Assembly (NCBI GenBank): GCA_037176905.1
Contig: JBBBWG010029421.1
Span: 74,901-130,072 of the forward strand
Source of the DNA: Azolla pinnata
Lineage: Eukaryota > Streptophyta > Polypodiopsida > Salviniales > Salviniaceae
DNA: 55,172 nucleotides
Direction of reading: 5' to 3'
Each line of letters begins with the position of its first letter. Within the stretch, counting starts at the first letter, position 1. The translations under genes and the position numbers were made by a program. Below are positions 13,301 to 28,300 of this stretch, piece after piece. The notes under the pieces are model-generated. The model was given only the letters and a program-made list of their open reading frames with translations, had not been told where the DNA came from and made no database searches.

Positions 13301-16300
13301 TCAGAGGACATCACTCCCTATTAAAAATCCTTGACTGAATGACTCATCAAACTAAAGTAACACAGTTCTTTGCATATATCTTGATGAAGTCAGGATTGAG
13401 CTAGACTACTGGCCCTCACCCATGAAGATCGAGCTCTAAGCTCGCCTTAGAACATACTACATGCTTAGATCGAGCTCTAAGCATGTCCTATCATTGGTTG
13501 GAGAGCCTTAGAACATACTACACCTCTTCAATTCTCCATTCTTTCTCCTTCAGGTTCCACTTCTAGGTCCAGCCACTAAGTAATAGAATTGTCGAGTGGA
13601 GGCTGAAGAGTGACATCGAGTCATTCTTCTACCAGACGTCACAATCTCTCTACCGAGTGAGAGGAGTAACAGAGTATAGTGAACAATTTGTAGTACACTG
13701 TCCAGCCATGGATTAGTGGATTACAATGGTTTGTGCAATGGCCAAAATCAGATGCTTTCACATGTTGGAATCTTAAGGGAGGTGCAAGCAGTCACTTATT
13801 TGATGAGCGACCCTCACTTACTAACAACCCTATTGGGTTTGAGACCATGCATATCTACATTTGAGGTCCAAAAGTGGGATTCAAAAGGCTAAATATAATA
13901 TTATACAAGAAGGCACATGAAACAAGAAGTGGCCTCGGGGATTCTATACATAAACAAGAAAGCGCAACTCTCCACTTCCTAAGGAAGAAGAGGTGATCAT
14001 ATTTGGGCAAATTTGAAGTAGAGGTATATCAATTCATCCTTGAAAAGAAATTAGCAAAAGAAAATGAGCATGGAAAAGTTAACATATGAGTGACCTTTGG
14101 CATGAATCGCAAAGACCACAAAAGATGAGAAATGCTATTGATAGGTTTACAATTTGGAAGGGCCCAAGATCGTGTAGCCCATAATTTTACACAGACATGC
14201 AAAGCCTTCCTACAGCTGGACAAGACATAGCTTTATACAAATATTCAAGGTGAGGACCCCAAGAAATCCAACAATTATAAGATTATCACAATCAACCATT
14301 ACTTGCTCAGTTCAGTCCTTGAATCAGAATTGAGTGTAAAGGAAAAGACAAATGGTTGCCACTCAGCCAGATAAAAGGGGCTCACACTCAAAGCCCTTCT
14401 TGATGAGGGAAGAAACCATAAAAGGAAACTCTCTTGTTGCTTTCCTGATTTTCAGAAAGCACTTGGCTCATGCAACATCTAGAAGCCCTTGGAGTCTCAA
14501 TCGATATGGGATGGGGAATATATGCACTATAAATAGCAGCATTACGGCTATCGAGGATGGTTGGCAGAACAATTGGAGTAAAACAAGCACGCCCACTCTC
14601 TTCAGTCGTCACTAAGATGAGATATCTAACTACAAATACAGATTGGGGGGGCTTACGAGCTTGCTATCAGGGACAGCCATGCCAATATAATATAGGCAGA
14701 GATGGAGCAGCCCTAATAAGGACAGAAACCTTACTCCAATCTATGTGAGAACTCCTAAAAAGGTACTACCACCTGGCACTTATATCATCAAAACGACCTT
14801 CTGAATGAAAAACGGTTACAGTCACACGGATCACGTAATATGCCTAAACTCTCTAATATAGCCTTGATTGCTCACATCATCAAATAAAAGGACACGTATC
14901 AGCCCCACAACCTCTTAGAAGGAAAATATGCACTACAGAGGTGCCTTCATACTATGCATATCACAAGGTGGATTATCAGGCCATCGTGCTTGGCTACATA
15001 TCTCATCTGCTCCGTGCTAGAATAGGTTTCATTGAAAATCTCTTCACATCAGTTGGAAATAGAGAAGTGCAGATACGGACACGAACCTATAGAAGAATGG
15101 ATATGCCAATGGAATTAGAAGAACATGACAGCCAATGCACCATATTTTATGAAATAAGAACGTGCTACCTTGCCAACGAGCATGAAGACCGACATTTCTT
15201 ACTAGAACTCAAGAGACAGCGAGTGAAGCCGTAGAAAGAAAACAGTATAACCAGAACAACTCATTAACAGAGAACAATCACAAGTACCCTGTAGGGTCGA
15301 GCCAAGGAAAGCAAATGAGCTACTGTTATGAGCATAACCATCACCTGACCACTAATACCATAGTGTTTTAACCATAGGATCAATAAATATAGCCTAATTC
15401 ATTAAGGAACGGAGGATGACCAAGTGATGATCTAAGCTCTCAAAACGATATGGGACACCAATGGTGGCTTAGACCTATCTCCCACTGTCCATTAAGGGGT
15501 GGTCAGATGATCTAGCCCCTTTCTCCTAAAGTCTTCTACATTAATTAGCATAGAGATTAGTTAAACTCTGATAGCTACCATCAATCAAACAATTGGAATG
15601 TGCTATGGCATACGCCACAACTTGCTGGACCACAGCCTCATCACTTGGCACCTCCTCAAAAAAATAAAGGCCATTACAAAAGCTGCCCATGTTGGAGATT
15701 TTTGGAAGCCAAAAGTCTCAGACAATCAAAGAATAAGATCTTAGGTTACTAAATGTCTAAAATATTTCAAAACGTGTGGTGTTGTATCTATTCTTGCTTG
15801 AGACAAAAAAACATTTGAAGATGTATTTTCTCGTTTTCTTCTTATAGATCGTTCTACTTAAAAGAGATTAATATAATTGTCTTCCTTCTTTTCTTTCTTT
15901 ATCAAAGTTTCTCCCAATCTCCATCTCAAAAAGTGTTCCACAACTGATACTATAGACTTATTTACTTTTCAAATGGCAACAAACACAATACTAACCTTAG
16001 TTCCTGCAATCCCTTGCCTGTATGAAAAACAAAAACAAGTAAAGCAGACAGTTAGCCACTGCTCGATTTTTCTAAGACAACAGATCATCTAGTTTTGATC
16101 AGGTAATAATGCAAGCTTACACATTCTGCTGGTTGAACGTCAAGCTCTTTACAAATGCTTCTGGAAATGTTTCAAAACGTTCTCGCAACAGCTTAATAGA
16201 ACGTATCTGCAAAGCATAAACCTCATGCAAATATATTAGAGTTCAACATCTGATAATATCAAGCAGCCACAAGTATTTTGAAAATATTTGCAATTAATTG

Positions 16301-19300
16301 AGTTGCACCCTTTATCTATAAATAACATCAGCACTCAAAGCTTCATTCACAAAAGAACTAAATAAATAAGAATGGTCATAGTACTTCTCCAAGACGGTCC
16401 TTTGCACCAATCAAGCCTCCTAAAACTGCTGACCACACTGTGTACCATATTGAAATGTCCAGAAGATATATCTGCAATTGTTATTAAATCACTCAGAAAC
16501 ATTTCTCATTAAGCATTAAAAGATTCTGTACTTAATCCACCTAGAATCATAATATTCAGTTCTATTTTATCATACCATACTTCCTATACTTTTAAATGAA
16601 TATTTTATTAATGCTCACACCGTCATTTGCCAGCCGTCCTATAAAGAATCCAAGTTGTTGAAAGTGCTGAAAATCTCACTACTTAGGTTAGTTTCTCTTT
16701 GCATGTTTCACATCTAATACAGAACTAGTGGAATAGTTTTGGTATCAAACATGTTCGCTCATTATTGAAGCAAAACAGATATCATAAGGCTCTTATATCA
16801 ATTTGAAGCAGTTGGAACCAGACTTCTTCTAGTACCAATGCGAATCACAATTTGTTTCAAAAATGTGACCTAGGATTCAAAAAGTTAGAATTCCAAGTAA
16901 AATATAAGACCTAAACACAAGTTGCAGCACAAGCACACAGAAATATCAAGATAATATCACTACTGAACATGTAACACCACATTCTTTAGATGTTATTTCT
17001 CACTGTGGAACGTCTACACATACCAATACCACAGGAGCCCACAAGAAGAATATAGTTAGAAGATTCTTGTTATCTGGAGACAAAGAATAAAATAGAACCA
17101 ATTAGAATAATGTAATATGTTTCAAGGTAATGTCCGTTACATTAAGTACCATGATAGATAATTGACCAGATCCATTGGTCAAGCTCAGATCGTTATTTAC
17201 TGTTCAAAATGAATGTCATAATCATAAGGTAGGTATTTATCATGTTGTTATAAGCTGCGTAGTACATGACTACAGTGTGTAGTCATGTACTACGCAGCTT
17301 ATAACAACATTGATAAATTAAAGATATATCTTGAAATGTCAAAACTCCAATTAAAACGAACCACAAATCCAATCTCTCTTAAGCAGAAAAAGACATTCAT
17401 TATTCTAGAAAGAGAAAAGAAAGAACTTCAATGTTGGAATGGGAGAAGAACTAAGACAAAGATTAAGAAGATTGACTGCAGGGAAAAAATTGATGAAAAA
17501 GATGATTTAGATAAACAATTGTAGTCTATTTCATACGCATTGGGTAGAAGGCCAAACAAATGTAAAAATCTAAAAATGCATCCTACAGGATGGGGATGAC
17601 TACATAGTGCGCAAAACAAAAGAAATCATGGATTTATCTCTTTTCATTAATTGGGCGAGCATGATAAATTTTCTTTCAGAAAGAGAGTTCCATATTAACT
17701 GTCAGAAATGCCAGCTCTATTTCCAAGCATAGTACAAAATAATATATGCAGACCTAAGGGGCATTATCTCTTCATATGGACATGTAAGAGATTCATCAAA
17801 GTTTTCCATATGTTCATCAAAATTATTCCTGTGATAGAATAGTGAACAGTTTAGTGCCTTTGTCTACTATAATTTTCATAGTTGTGTAAATTTATATGTA
17901 ATCAATCCTCTTCTAATAGACCCAGCAAGCGATATTTACTTGTAACCAAGAACAAAATACATACTTTTGGAGATGAAGTCATGCCATTTGTAAACTATTA
18001 CTCCATTATATGACACTATGGAATTTGTTGCACCTACAAGTGGTTTAATCTGAAATAGTAAATCACATTAAAGAATGATGAGATATCAAATCCACAACAA
18101 GAAGAAAAGATTCCTAGTTTAGTTGACTTGACTGACCTGAAGGAAATAGCTAAATGTGAATTTAGATCCAAGAACCACCACCCAAAATGAGACATACCTG
18201 TCAAAGAAATTATGCATTAGTTGATAAAATGAATAGAGACAAGAACATTGGAAACAGAAGATGCACAATTTTTGTTCTCCATAAAAAATGAAATTTCTGC
18301 ATGTTAAAGAATGGTATGTCCTCAGCTAGAATTCTGGCAGCAGAGCAGGGATTTGGATAGGATTTCTACAGGCACACTGCTCCAAAGCAGATAAATGTAG
18401 CCACATAGATAAGGGTCTTAAAGTCAATGGTCAAGAAACTGGACATGGCACACATGGCACCTTAGGCTTAATACACTGGCTTTCTAGAAATATATTACGC
18501 CAATATACCCAAAGAATAATCAACATCTAGTTTTGCATCTGGTGCAATTTTTTTGGAACAAGAAAGCAGTGGTCTAGATTGTTTATGTTAATGAAATTTT
18601 TATCTAAGAACCATGAGAAAAACATTAATATCTTTAAAAGTACCTGTAAAACCAGCTCCACTGCTCAAGGATTTAGCATGTTATTTAATAGTTGACGTGT
18701 GAAAGATCCAGACTGTTAATTATTTAAATGTCATACTTTATGGAGCTCCACACATAGCACTACGAAAATACTAGGAGAGCCCATGCACTATACAATTTTC
18801 ATTCAGCTCAAGTAGTACATTTTTTATAAATCATCTACTGTGTCCATTCTTACGCTTCCTTCCAAAAGGACATTACAGCCCAGAGAGAGTTATCTAGTCA
18901 CATGGACATGGACAGACAAATAAGTATACACATTCGAAATATATGAAAAACAAAATAGGGAACTAACCTCAAATAATCAAATGGGCTCTCAAACAATCCT
19001 CGTCCAACAAAATACCGCTCCTGTAAACCATTTGCTAGCACATGATTATCCACAGATGCTACTCAACCTGATCACTATGGACATATTCGCATACCTCAAA
19101 AAGCCATTTTAATGCATCCACAGCTCTGAATCTATCACTTCCCTCCAACCATCTCCTCAACAAGGGAATGTGTCGAATCACACTTGCAAAAAAATTCAGA
19201 GCTACATATACACCTAGCACTAGCAGGTACAATTGGAAGAAAGTATTGCTACCCCGCATCATTTTACTACCATTTCATTAAAACAAATAGAAAAGGTTAG

Positions 19301-22300
19301 CTCAAATGGGATAAAATGGATTAGGCAGAAGTCAATATATTCAAAATATTATACATTTCCATTGTCCAAATTCAAGTCATTTAAACTGTAATCTATAAGC
19401 CAGAAAACATTGAACATTTTATCACAATTACTTCTACATATGATACTTCTGTCAAAACTCTATCATTGTGACTAAAATAAATTAGACTTAGATAGCTAAA
19501 AGGAAAATCTCAAACAGAGAACATAAGCAGTGGCACAAAAAGGATATGCATCCAATTAAAAACTTTTAAAGGCCAAAATGGTCTCTTAAGCAAAACAAGA
19601 GAACTTACATATATAAAAATGATAATCCACCTAAATATGCACCAAAAAATAGCAGTTGAACAAATATCCTATTCACTGCCTTTCTACGAGAGCTTGCGTA
19701 GGCCCCCAGCATCAGAATGACATCAAGCACAGCTGATCATTCACAGAAATCAGAATTAGATTATCCTTGAATGAGCATCAAGGAAACTTTCATAACACTG
19801 ATAGAAATATGTAAGGCATATAGATCCAGAAGAAAGAAAAAAAATGAATGAATACTAAGGCCTCTTATTAACAGGAAACATAGTCCATATCAAAGTGAAA
19901 AGGATGAAAATAGTGTCAACGAAAATGAGAAACAGATGAATACCAAGGACTCAATTAAACAATCAATTTCTGTTGGCTCAATCCTGACATCTCTTTTATT
20001 ATGATGCAAAAATATTGTTTACTAAAGTCTTCTTTATTTGTGAAGGATATTAGGCTTTGTAGATTATACTATGGCAAACACTCCTATGTTTCTCCATCAC
20101 CTACACTCAAAGTATCAAGGAAGAATATTACAAAATTTGGTTTCTCTTCTCAAAGAGGCAGTGATGTGCATTACTACGAAACCACTTTTTCTCTTATAGC
20201 ATGTATGCAGCTAGAAAAACCATATTAAGAATCTGATAAATGGAGTCAAAATCATAGTCCTCACATTCAATGAACTTCATCACAAAGTAGGCCAGACCAA
20301 GAGTCAGCAAAATCTTGAGTGTCTGCAAGTTAAAATTCTCCCGGAATGCTATGATTGTCAAACCCTGGAGATGATAGTAGTTCTTAGATTTGCTTTTTCA
20401 AATATTCATATAAGTCAAATCTGTTCCTCAACTTAAATTTTGTCTTTTACAAATACCTGGAATGCCAGCACTAACAAAATCCATACACGAAGGAAGCTGC
20501 GGTACAGATGCAAAAATGTCCGGTGCTCAACAAAAGATGTTTTCCCTAGTTGATGCCCCTTTTTTCCCTGAAAATTGTTCATTTGTTATGAAGTGGTACA
20601 ACAAGAGTCAGTATTACAAATGCATTCTCTGTGGAGATCAATTTATTCCTGTAAAAGCAAACCAAATACTTTTGTATTGTGTCCATCATCATAATTTCTC
20701 ATGAAGCATCTCAAAATCTGTATCTTGTGAATACAGCTTTCCCATTTAATAATCCAAAGTTTCCAACTATACTAAAACTAAGGTTGAGAAGATTACCTTT
20801 TCATTTTTTGTTTTAGAGAAGAAGGGAGCATCCTTTTTAGAGGAAAAAGGCCAGCCAAGTTTCTTGAAACATGAGGATGACCTGTAGTAAAACAATAAGC
20901 AACCAGAGTGTTCTTTGGGCTGGCATCGCAAAAATATAAAAAATGAAAACCTCATTCTTCATCCAAATTCATCCATAAGTTATACCAGAAAAATTCATTG
21001 AAATCGTCATAATTTCTCCATTTTGAATGATCAGCTTTTCCCCCTGCATTTTTTGTTGTCTCCTGAAATAAAGTTTAAAATTGAAATTGTTAAGTTTCAC
21101 CTAATATATATCTTTAGATCATCCTTCACCAATTATCTTGTACTAACTCACGTTATAGAAGTCATTCACAAGAATGAATGATGTTTGGCCAGTGAAAGCT
21201 TATGAGATGACAGACCAGTATAGATAAATAATATGCACGCATTCAAAACAAACAAATGTACAGAAGTATCAAAATAAAAGCTAAATAGTTGCATCCTAAC
21301 GGCATAGTTAGCAAGTACAGTAATAGAAAACGTTACAGTTATTCTAGGAGTTAATACTCCAATAGAGTGCCTTGTGGGTAAAAGCAAATGGATTAAGAGT
21401 CGTAAATCTGGTGGCAGCCCAGTTTATCAGTACATTTTCAAAAATAAGCACTATACTCATTGACAGAGATTCTGTTACATGATATTCTCATACAGTATGC
21501 AGAAATACTCTGGAAATGCTTCAGTGGAGCCACATTCTAGGCACATATACACACGTGGGCACTATACTCATTGACAGGGATTATGTTACATGATATTCTC
21601 ATACAGCATGCAGAAATCCTCTGGAAATGCTTCAGTAGAGCCACATTCTAGGCACATATACACACGTCTGGATATTCAACAGAAATAGTTAAATGATCAC
21701 GTTGACCCAAAGACATGCAATCATAGTAAGTGAATTAACATATGGACGCAAATCATAGTTAAGCTCTAGATGTGCACATTGCAATTACATCAGCCAGAGC
21801 ATCTGTTTTCCAAGGAAAAGCATTTGCTATATGTGCTAAAAAGATAACATTTTGACAAAGCTTGCGGACAGAATAAATAATCAATAGAATACATGTACCA
21901 TTTTTAAGGCATCATAAATTGGTTTTATGACTGTTTCCAGGAATGATGGTTTCTCTTGGCTGCAATATTTCTCATTCTGTTCAATTACATTATCATCCAA
22001 CATTCCAGACAGTTCATTTGCCATCTGCATGTAGAAAGAAAGAAAGTTATATTAACATCTTTAAAGAGATCAAAAGGAAAAAAATAGGAAAACATGATAA
22101 ATTTTTTAAAACTAGATAATTATAAACTTCAGAAGCTTATGACATTAAATGATCCAAACCGAGTCCACTCAGTATCATGTTTCTACATTTCAAACATTTT
22201 CTGCAAGTTTTATTAGAACCAACTACTGCGAACTGTCAAGTTTCTGCCATTGACACTCATAAAAGAAATTTGTCTGCATTGCATTCTGCACTTAATCTGC

Positions 22301-25300
22301 AAGTATACCCATTCTGCATGAACAGAAACATCATTTCTGACATAAGAAGTGCACAAAAGGCCAAATGAAGCACAAAAACCTATACTTTGATTTGAACCTC
22401 CTAGGAAGATCCTAAAAAACATAATGGATGTACCAAAAAATTAAAATGCTTAAGCATATAACAAGAAATGAAATGAAAATCAACATCGTTTAGGAAACAA
22501 AATGATCTATACTACCAAACACAAGATTACATCTTACAATACAGTCTCATCTTAGAGAAAAAAAGACAAAATAAAAAATATCTATAATTAAAGATTACAA
22601 AAATTCAAATAATAGATGCAATTATAAAGATAAAATTAAAGATGACAAAAGAAAAATTATTTACAGACTCAAAAGGTTTTTCATTCATAGAAATTGAAAA
22701 TTTCTTCAATCAAAAGATCTCCAACTATGCTGAAATCTCCAAAACATGCTTCTCAAGGATACAGACAATGAATCATATAGAATTGAAATGACATGAATTT
22801 TTAGCAAAACGTAAATTTCTGAAGCAATATATCAATATGAGTCAAAGACCTATAATCTACAGGATAATATAGGAAAGTATTAAGTGCGTGATATTCAAGT
22901 GTACAATGCATGATGTTCATGGAAACCCCCAAAACTAGCCTGCTTCCTCATTTCCATCCAGACATTTTTACCAGATTGTGAAGTATGGAACAGCAACTCA
23001 TACTTCTATATGAGATCCCCAGGGTTCAAGAAAGTAGTGTTCATTATCAATGGGTTCCCTCACCCATCAAACCATCATTTCCTAATACTTTCCATGGATA
23101 GGAAAAGTCACCTCATACCCATACAAAATCGGTAATAATTAATAGACGATATGCATGATTAAATTTTCCCTCATACATTAGCTTACACAGCCACGTTCCA
23201 CTTTCTTGAAAGAATTTACAGCATAAGAACCTATTTGGATCAGTGCATTGACCGAATTCCAATAGTGCTGTTGTTATATCGAATAGAAATGTCCATTAAA
23301 CATTGTTGATGCTCCAAGAGGCAGGCTCATTTGATCTATAGCCCTATGACTTACGATATCTAAGAAGTTTCCATGGTGTTCAGTTACCCAAGGCCGTTGT
23401 CAGCAAGTAAACATGTTCCTCATTACCTTCTTTCAGTTTACACTGAGTTGTATACTTTCTTACATGCTCCATACGATATCCCATCACACACTAGCTTGTT
23501 ATAAATTGCCAAGTCACTACTAGAAACCCTTCTTAGCTAGAAGCTGTGAGCATAGCCACAACAACTCAGATATATAAAATGCATAGATGACTACATTTCA
23601 CAGGATGCTGAGGATCTTCAGACAAAACAATAAATCACAGGCTATAATTGCAGTTTCAAAATCTTAGACAAGAAGCCTAAACCAGTTGCTTGAGATTCAA
23701 AATTCCTTGGAAAGTAACCTGGTGAAAGATGTAACAGATACACTCCGGGAGAAACCGAACATTAGCTGCTTCTCCCCATATACACAAATATAGCGCCACT
23801 AAGGCCACCCTGTTCTTTATTGTTGTCCTGGAATGTAAATGATAATTAGAAACCTATTAATGTATGAAAGTTCAGCTTATAATATTGAATAAAAATAAAA
23901 CAGCAGCAATACCATTCATATACAGATGGTTTATGAATGTAAATACACCACTTCTCATAATTACTCAGTATCTTACTGCATAACCTCCTGATAACATCTT
24001 CATCCAACTCCTACATGATTACAGTAGCCATATTTAAATACCACAAAACAAGAGAGCCCAAGTATCAAAAACACACCAACAACAAAGTAGCTCTAGTTGA
24101 TTGCAAATTTTGATGCATACTCGATCTGTCCCGCTGATAGAGCTTCCATTACCCAGTTGAGATTGGGCATTAGCTAATAGAAGAACCAAATGTTCTCGCT
24201 GATTTCTCACATTATCCGTCTGCAACAGTTCCCAGTAATTGTATTATAAATGCATACATACAGCATGTTGTATAAGAGAATGTTATGGGAAGATAGTCAG
24301 ACTGTATAATGAAATTTATAACTACCACATACTTGGAATCCAAAGGCAAATTCAAGCGCATCAAATATATCAGGCTTCCGAAGGTGAGGATTTTCAAAAT
24401 TACGTGCAAACTGTAAGCCCGGATACTGAATTGCTAACCTCACAGCTTTAATCTGGAATGTCATATTGCAAAGTATAATGCTTGTAACAGTTGCCTAATC
24501 TACATACTGTTGTAGAATGAAACTATTTCAAAAGTTTGATACCTCGGGGATATTAAGAACTACATCAGAATTATCAGGTGCCTCAAGAGGTATGATGTTA
24601 TACGGTTGGAATGCCTCTGAACGTTTTGCATCTAACTCCATTTCCTTCTTGAACTGTATATGCAGAATGAAAATCAGCAACATGGTATTTTATGTTTTCA
24701 GAGTAATAGTTTCTGACTACAAAGCACAGCATTATCTTAAAACACATGATAAGACACGTACAAAAAGATAATTACTGCACTTTATGATTACTGCTTAACA
24801 ATGTGTATATTGTTTCCAACTCTGCCAAAAGCCCAACATTAACTCCAAAAGTATGTGAAATCAGGTGAAACACACATATGTAAAGAATATGTAATGTTCC
24901 CGGGATCATTGAGCCATAAGTAATCTCAACTTTTCTCACCATGATATTTATTCAGAGAAGTTGATGAATGGTCTCAGCACATGAACAACCTTCATCCATA
25001 CCATGTCAGGAATCAATCCTTGGATCCCCAAGAGTAACTTTCTTCCTGGGCAAATGGTACTTTCAAATATTTGATGTTATGGTCCACAAACTGCCACACA
25101 AGCCAAGAGCTTCACCAAAGGGAGACTTATTTCTCTAAACATAAAAGAAGCCTCACCTATCAATCACATTTTTCAATCCAGCTGCAAAAACGTCATCATA
25201 TGGACGGGACCATGAACTCTTATCACTGGTGAAATGAGCAAAATATATTACTACCACCTGAAGCTAATACTAACTGATTGAAGCTAACATGTACAGCAAG

Positions 25301-28300
25301 CAACAAAAATTCTACCGTGCAGAACTGGATACCACTAGGAAATATTCTAAAACATGGTAGGCATAACATTGTTTTTATCTAGAGAAATCCATATTGAACA
25401 AAAAGCAAATAAACAATTGTGTAGACTTATCTATGCCAGTATCTGGATTAACGAAGTTTACAACATTACACAAAGAGGACAGATGGAAAACAAACCTCTG
25501 GAGGTAGAAGACTTTCAGCAACATGTGTAGGGTAATTTTGTGCAAGGGCATATATAACATCTTTTAGAACCCGTAAAGTTGTGAAAATTTTAGATGCATC
25601 CTGCAACCTATAAATATAAAGTCTTATTAATATAATTGGCAGGTAAATTTTAACCACATTTTGATGAAACAACCATGTCAAATACCGCACCCACTCATGA
25701 ATAAAGATACAGTCACCGCATACTCTAACATCAATTCCAAAGCTACATAAGTCAATAATAAACAACCCAATATCCTGATTCCCTTAAACCAAGATCTACA
25801 ATGAGATAGGACTCTTCCAATCCTAACCTGTAACACTGGGTTCTGTAATCCAAATTCCTAAAATGATAACATGAAACAATGATATCATAGAGGCAGCATA
25901 CTCTGCAGATTCAGCTAACCGCTCCTTCTGTTTCCTGTAAAAATTTCGTAATGTTACAATATCAGGTTCCTGACCCGAAGTGGAACCAGCTTTCTGAGCT
26001 TCGTTTTTCTGCAAAGAAATGAAATGGATGATATTTGTATCACTTGGAAATAAACAAAAATATAAAAGCTATCCCACAAGTTACAGTAGAGCACTACTTT
26101 TATGACTGCCAGCAATCCGCTCTTGAACACCAAAACGCCCCTTCCCTTACTATTGGGATCCAAGCTCTGGGAGAGAGAATAAGCATGCGCAAAAACTGCA
26201 AGAGGAACAAAACACTGAATGTATATATGGATATACCAGGAAGGCGGTTTGTAAAATGCTTAAACATATTGTGGCATCTAAGATTTGGCCACCAAATAAT
26301 TTTTCTGATGTTTGCGTTAATGTATTCTAAGAATCTAGTGGATAATCTTCTGCTATTAGCTGTTGTATTGGAAATAACATTTGTTTTGTGATAGGCATGC
26401 AGTAATAGAAGACATTCCATAATAAACCAGATTCAAATCGCAAGCATAGGTTCTACAATCGGTCTACATTTGATCTCCATAGAAAGATAATCTAAAGAAA
26501 AAGCATTAAGCAGACAGCTGTACTTCACGTTGATGGCGTTGGAAACTATTGCAGATCATTAGGGGTGCATTTGATTGGTAGGTTCTACACAATGATCTCT
26601 TGATGAGGAAGCATTGACAAAGAAGATCAGATGAATCCCCATTAATTTTTCCACTGCAAGGATGTCGCAATCAACACCAGTGTATTGTGAAGATTTTACA
26701 TCCCCCCTGGGATCCTGAGGTTGCAACAAGACATGGCATAAACCATACACATATATGAAATAACGCCTGATATCTGATCTATCACCAATTCATAGACCTA
26801 ATATGAGCTCATAGCAGGGAATCTAGCTCAGGTGTGAAGAGAGTGTTTACATCACTCTCAGGATCCCCAACTTGCAAATAAAACATGGTGCACAATCATA
26901 GATATAAAGTAAAATTAAGTACACATCAGAATAACCTCTGTGCCATAGAATCTATACAAGCTCACATCAACTGTGGAATTTCTTTGTAAACAGAGCCTTC
27001 ACATCTCTCTCGGGGTTTCAACATACAAAAAAACAAATGGCAATTACAATACAAACATATATGCAATAAAGATGTGTCTCTGAATCATCTCCAAGCCATT
27101 GAACCAATATGAGCTCATGGCATGGATGTCATTCCAGTGTAAAGAGTGTTCACATCTCTCCTGAGTCCCAGGATATGCCCATATGCACATGTATGAGACA
27201 TAGATAGGATGTGAATTCATCTCCCAGCCACAGAACCAATATAAGTACACATACCAGGGATGTAATCATAGTGTGAGTAAAGCCTTTACATCAGTCTTGA
27301 GATCTGAAACATAGTCACAAGAGATTGCTCAAACCAGATACTCATGTGTAATGGGAGTCGGTAATCAAATCACCCCCGGTTCATAGAAACGGGAGGAATT
27401 CACACCAGGAAATGCAACTGAAGTGAGAAGAGAGCGTTTACATTTCTTTTAGGTTGCATATGTGCAACCTATGTAAGTGTATGATATATATATAGAATAA
27501 CGGCAGATATCAAATTTATCTGCAAGCCATAAAACCAACAAGATTTTGCCTGAGATCTAACCTCAGAGCCTTGAGGGCGCGAGAGCCAGGAGCTAGCGCT
27601 CAAGATTCATGATCACTCCTTGTATAATGACAATGAATTCCTAGATCGTGCTTGATATAAAATGAAATTGTGAGTTTACACACCAAAAAAACTTTCTTGA
27701 GAATGTGAGATGTTCACATGTAAGAACCTGGGAATGTGACTTGTCCACAAAATGAGGAAAGGTTAAATAAACCCCACTTAATGTCTCAATTAAAGAGCAT
27801 GATTTGTAAATCTTCCAAATTGACTTGATGCCAATCGTGTGTCTTGGTCAGCACGTTGGACCTTAATATGGAAGTTGATTCAGAGAAAACAGGCAAAATG
27901 AACATAAAAAGGGTGATTTTTAAGGAGAGATTCTATGTTCAACGGATTTAATGCGGTACTTAGTAGCTGTAATCTGGAAGAAGAATAAAACACCTTCGAT
28001 AAATGTGGTTTAATGCGGAGTAGAATGACTAACATCATTGAAAAGATTAAGAGATTTTATTAGAGAGAGAGAGAGAGAGCGAGATCAATGAGACAAAATG
28101 GAAAGGAACGAAAAGGCTCCTTCTACATTCACATCAAACACAATTACTCACGAAGAAGAGAGTTGAAAAAGGAAGAGATTAACTTATGCAAGGAATGAGA
28201 AAATATCTGATCAACATATCAAATTGTACTACTCTGGAATGCTCGGCAGAGAGAGAGAATAGGCATGAATGAATGTTAAAAAGAATATAAGTAAGAAGTG

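Noticed and set aside
14941-15234. 97-codon plus-strand frame in the host intron
   Set aside because: No recognisable family, Met not at its start, and no supporting neighbours.
25828-25842. Possible 15-nt callose synthase microexon with good splice signals
   Set aside because: The upstream exon ends in phase 2 and joins directly to 25496-25607 (via the acceptor after 25607), giving [13 protein letters not shown]; including the 15 nt adds an unconserved ETQCY, so I left it out.
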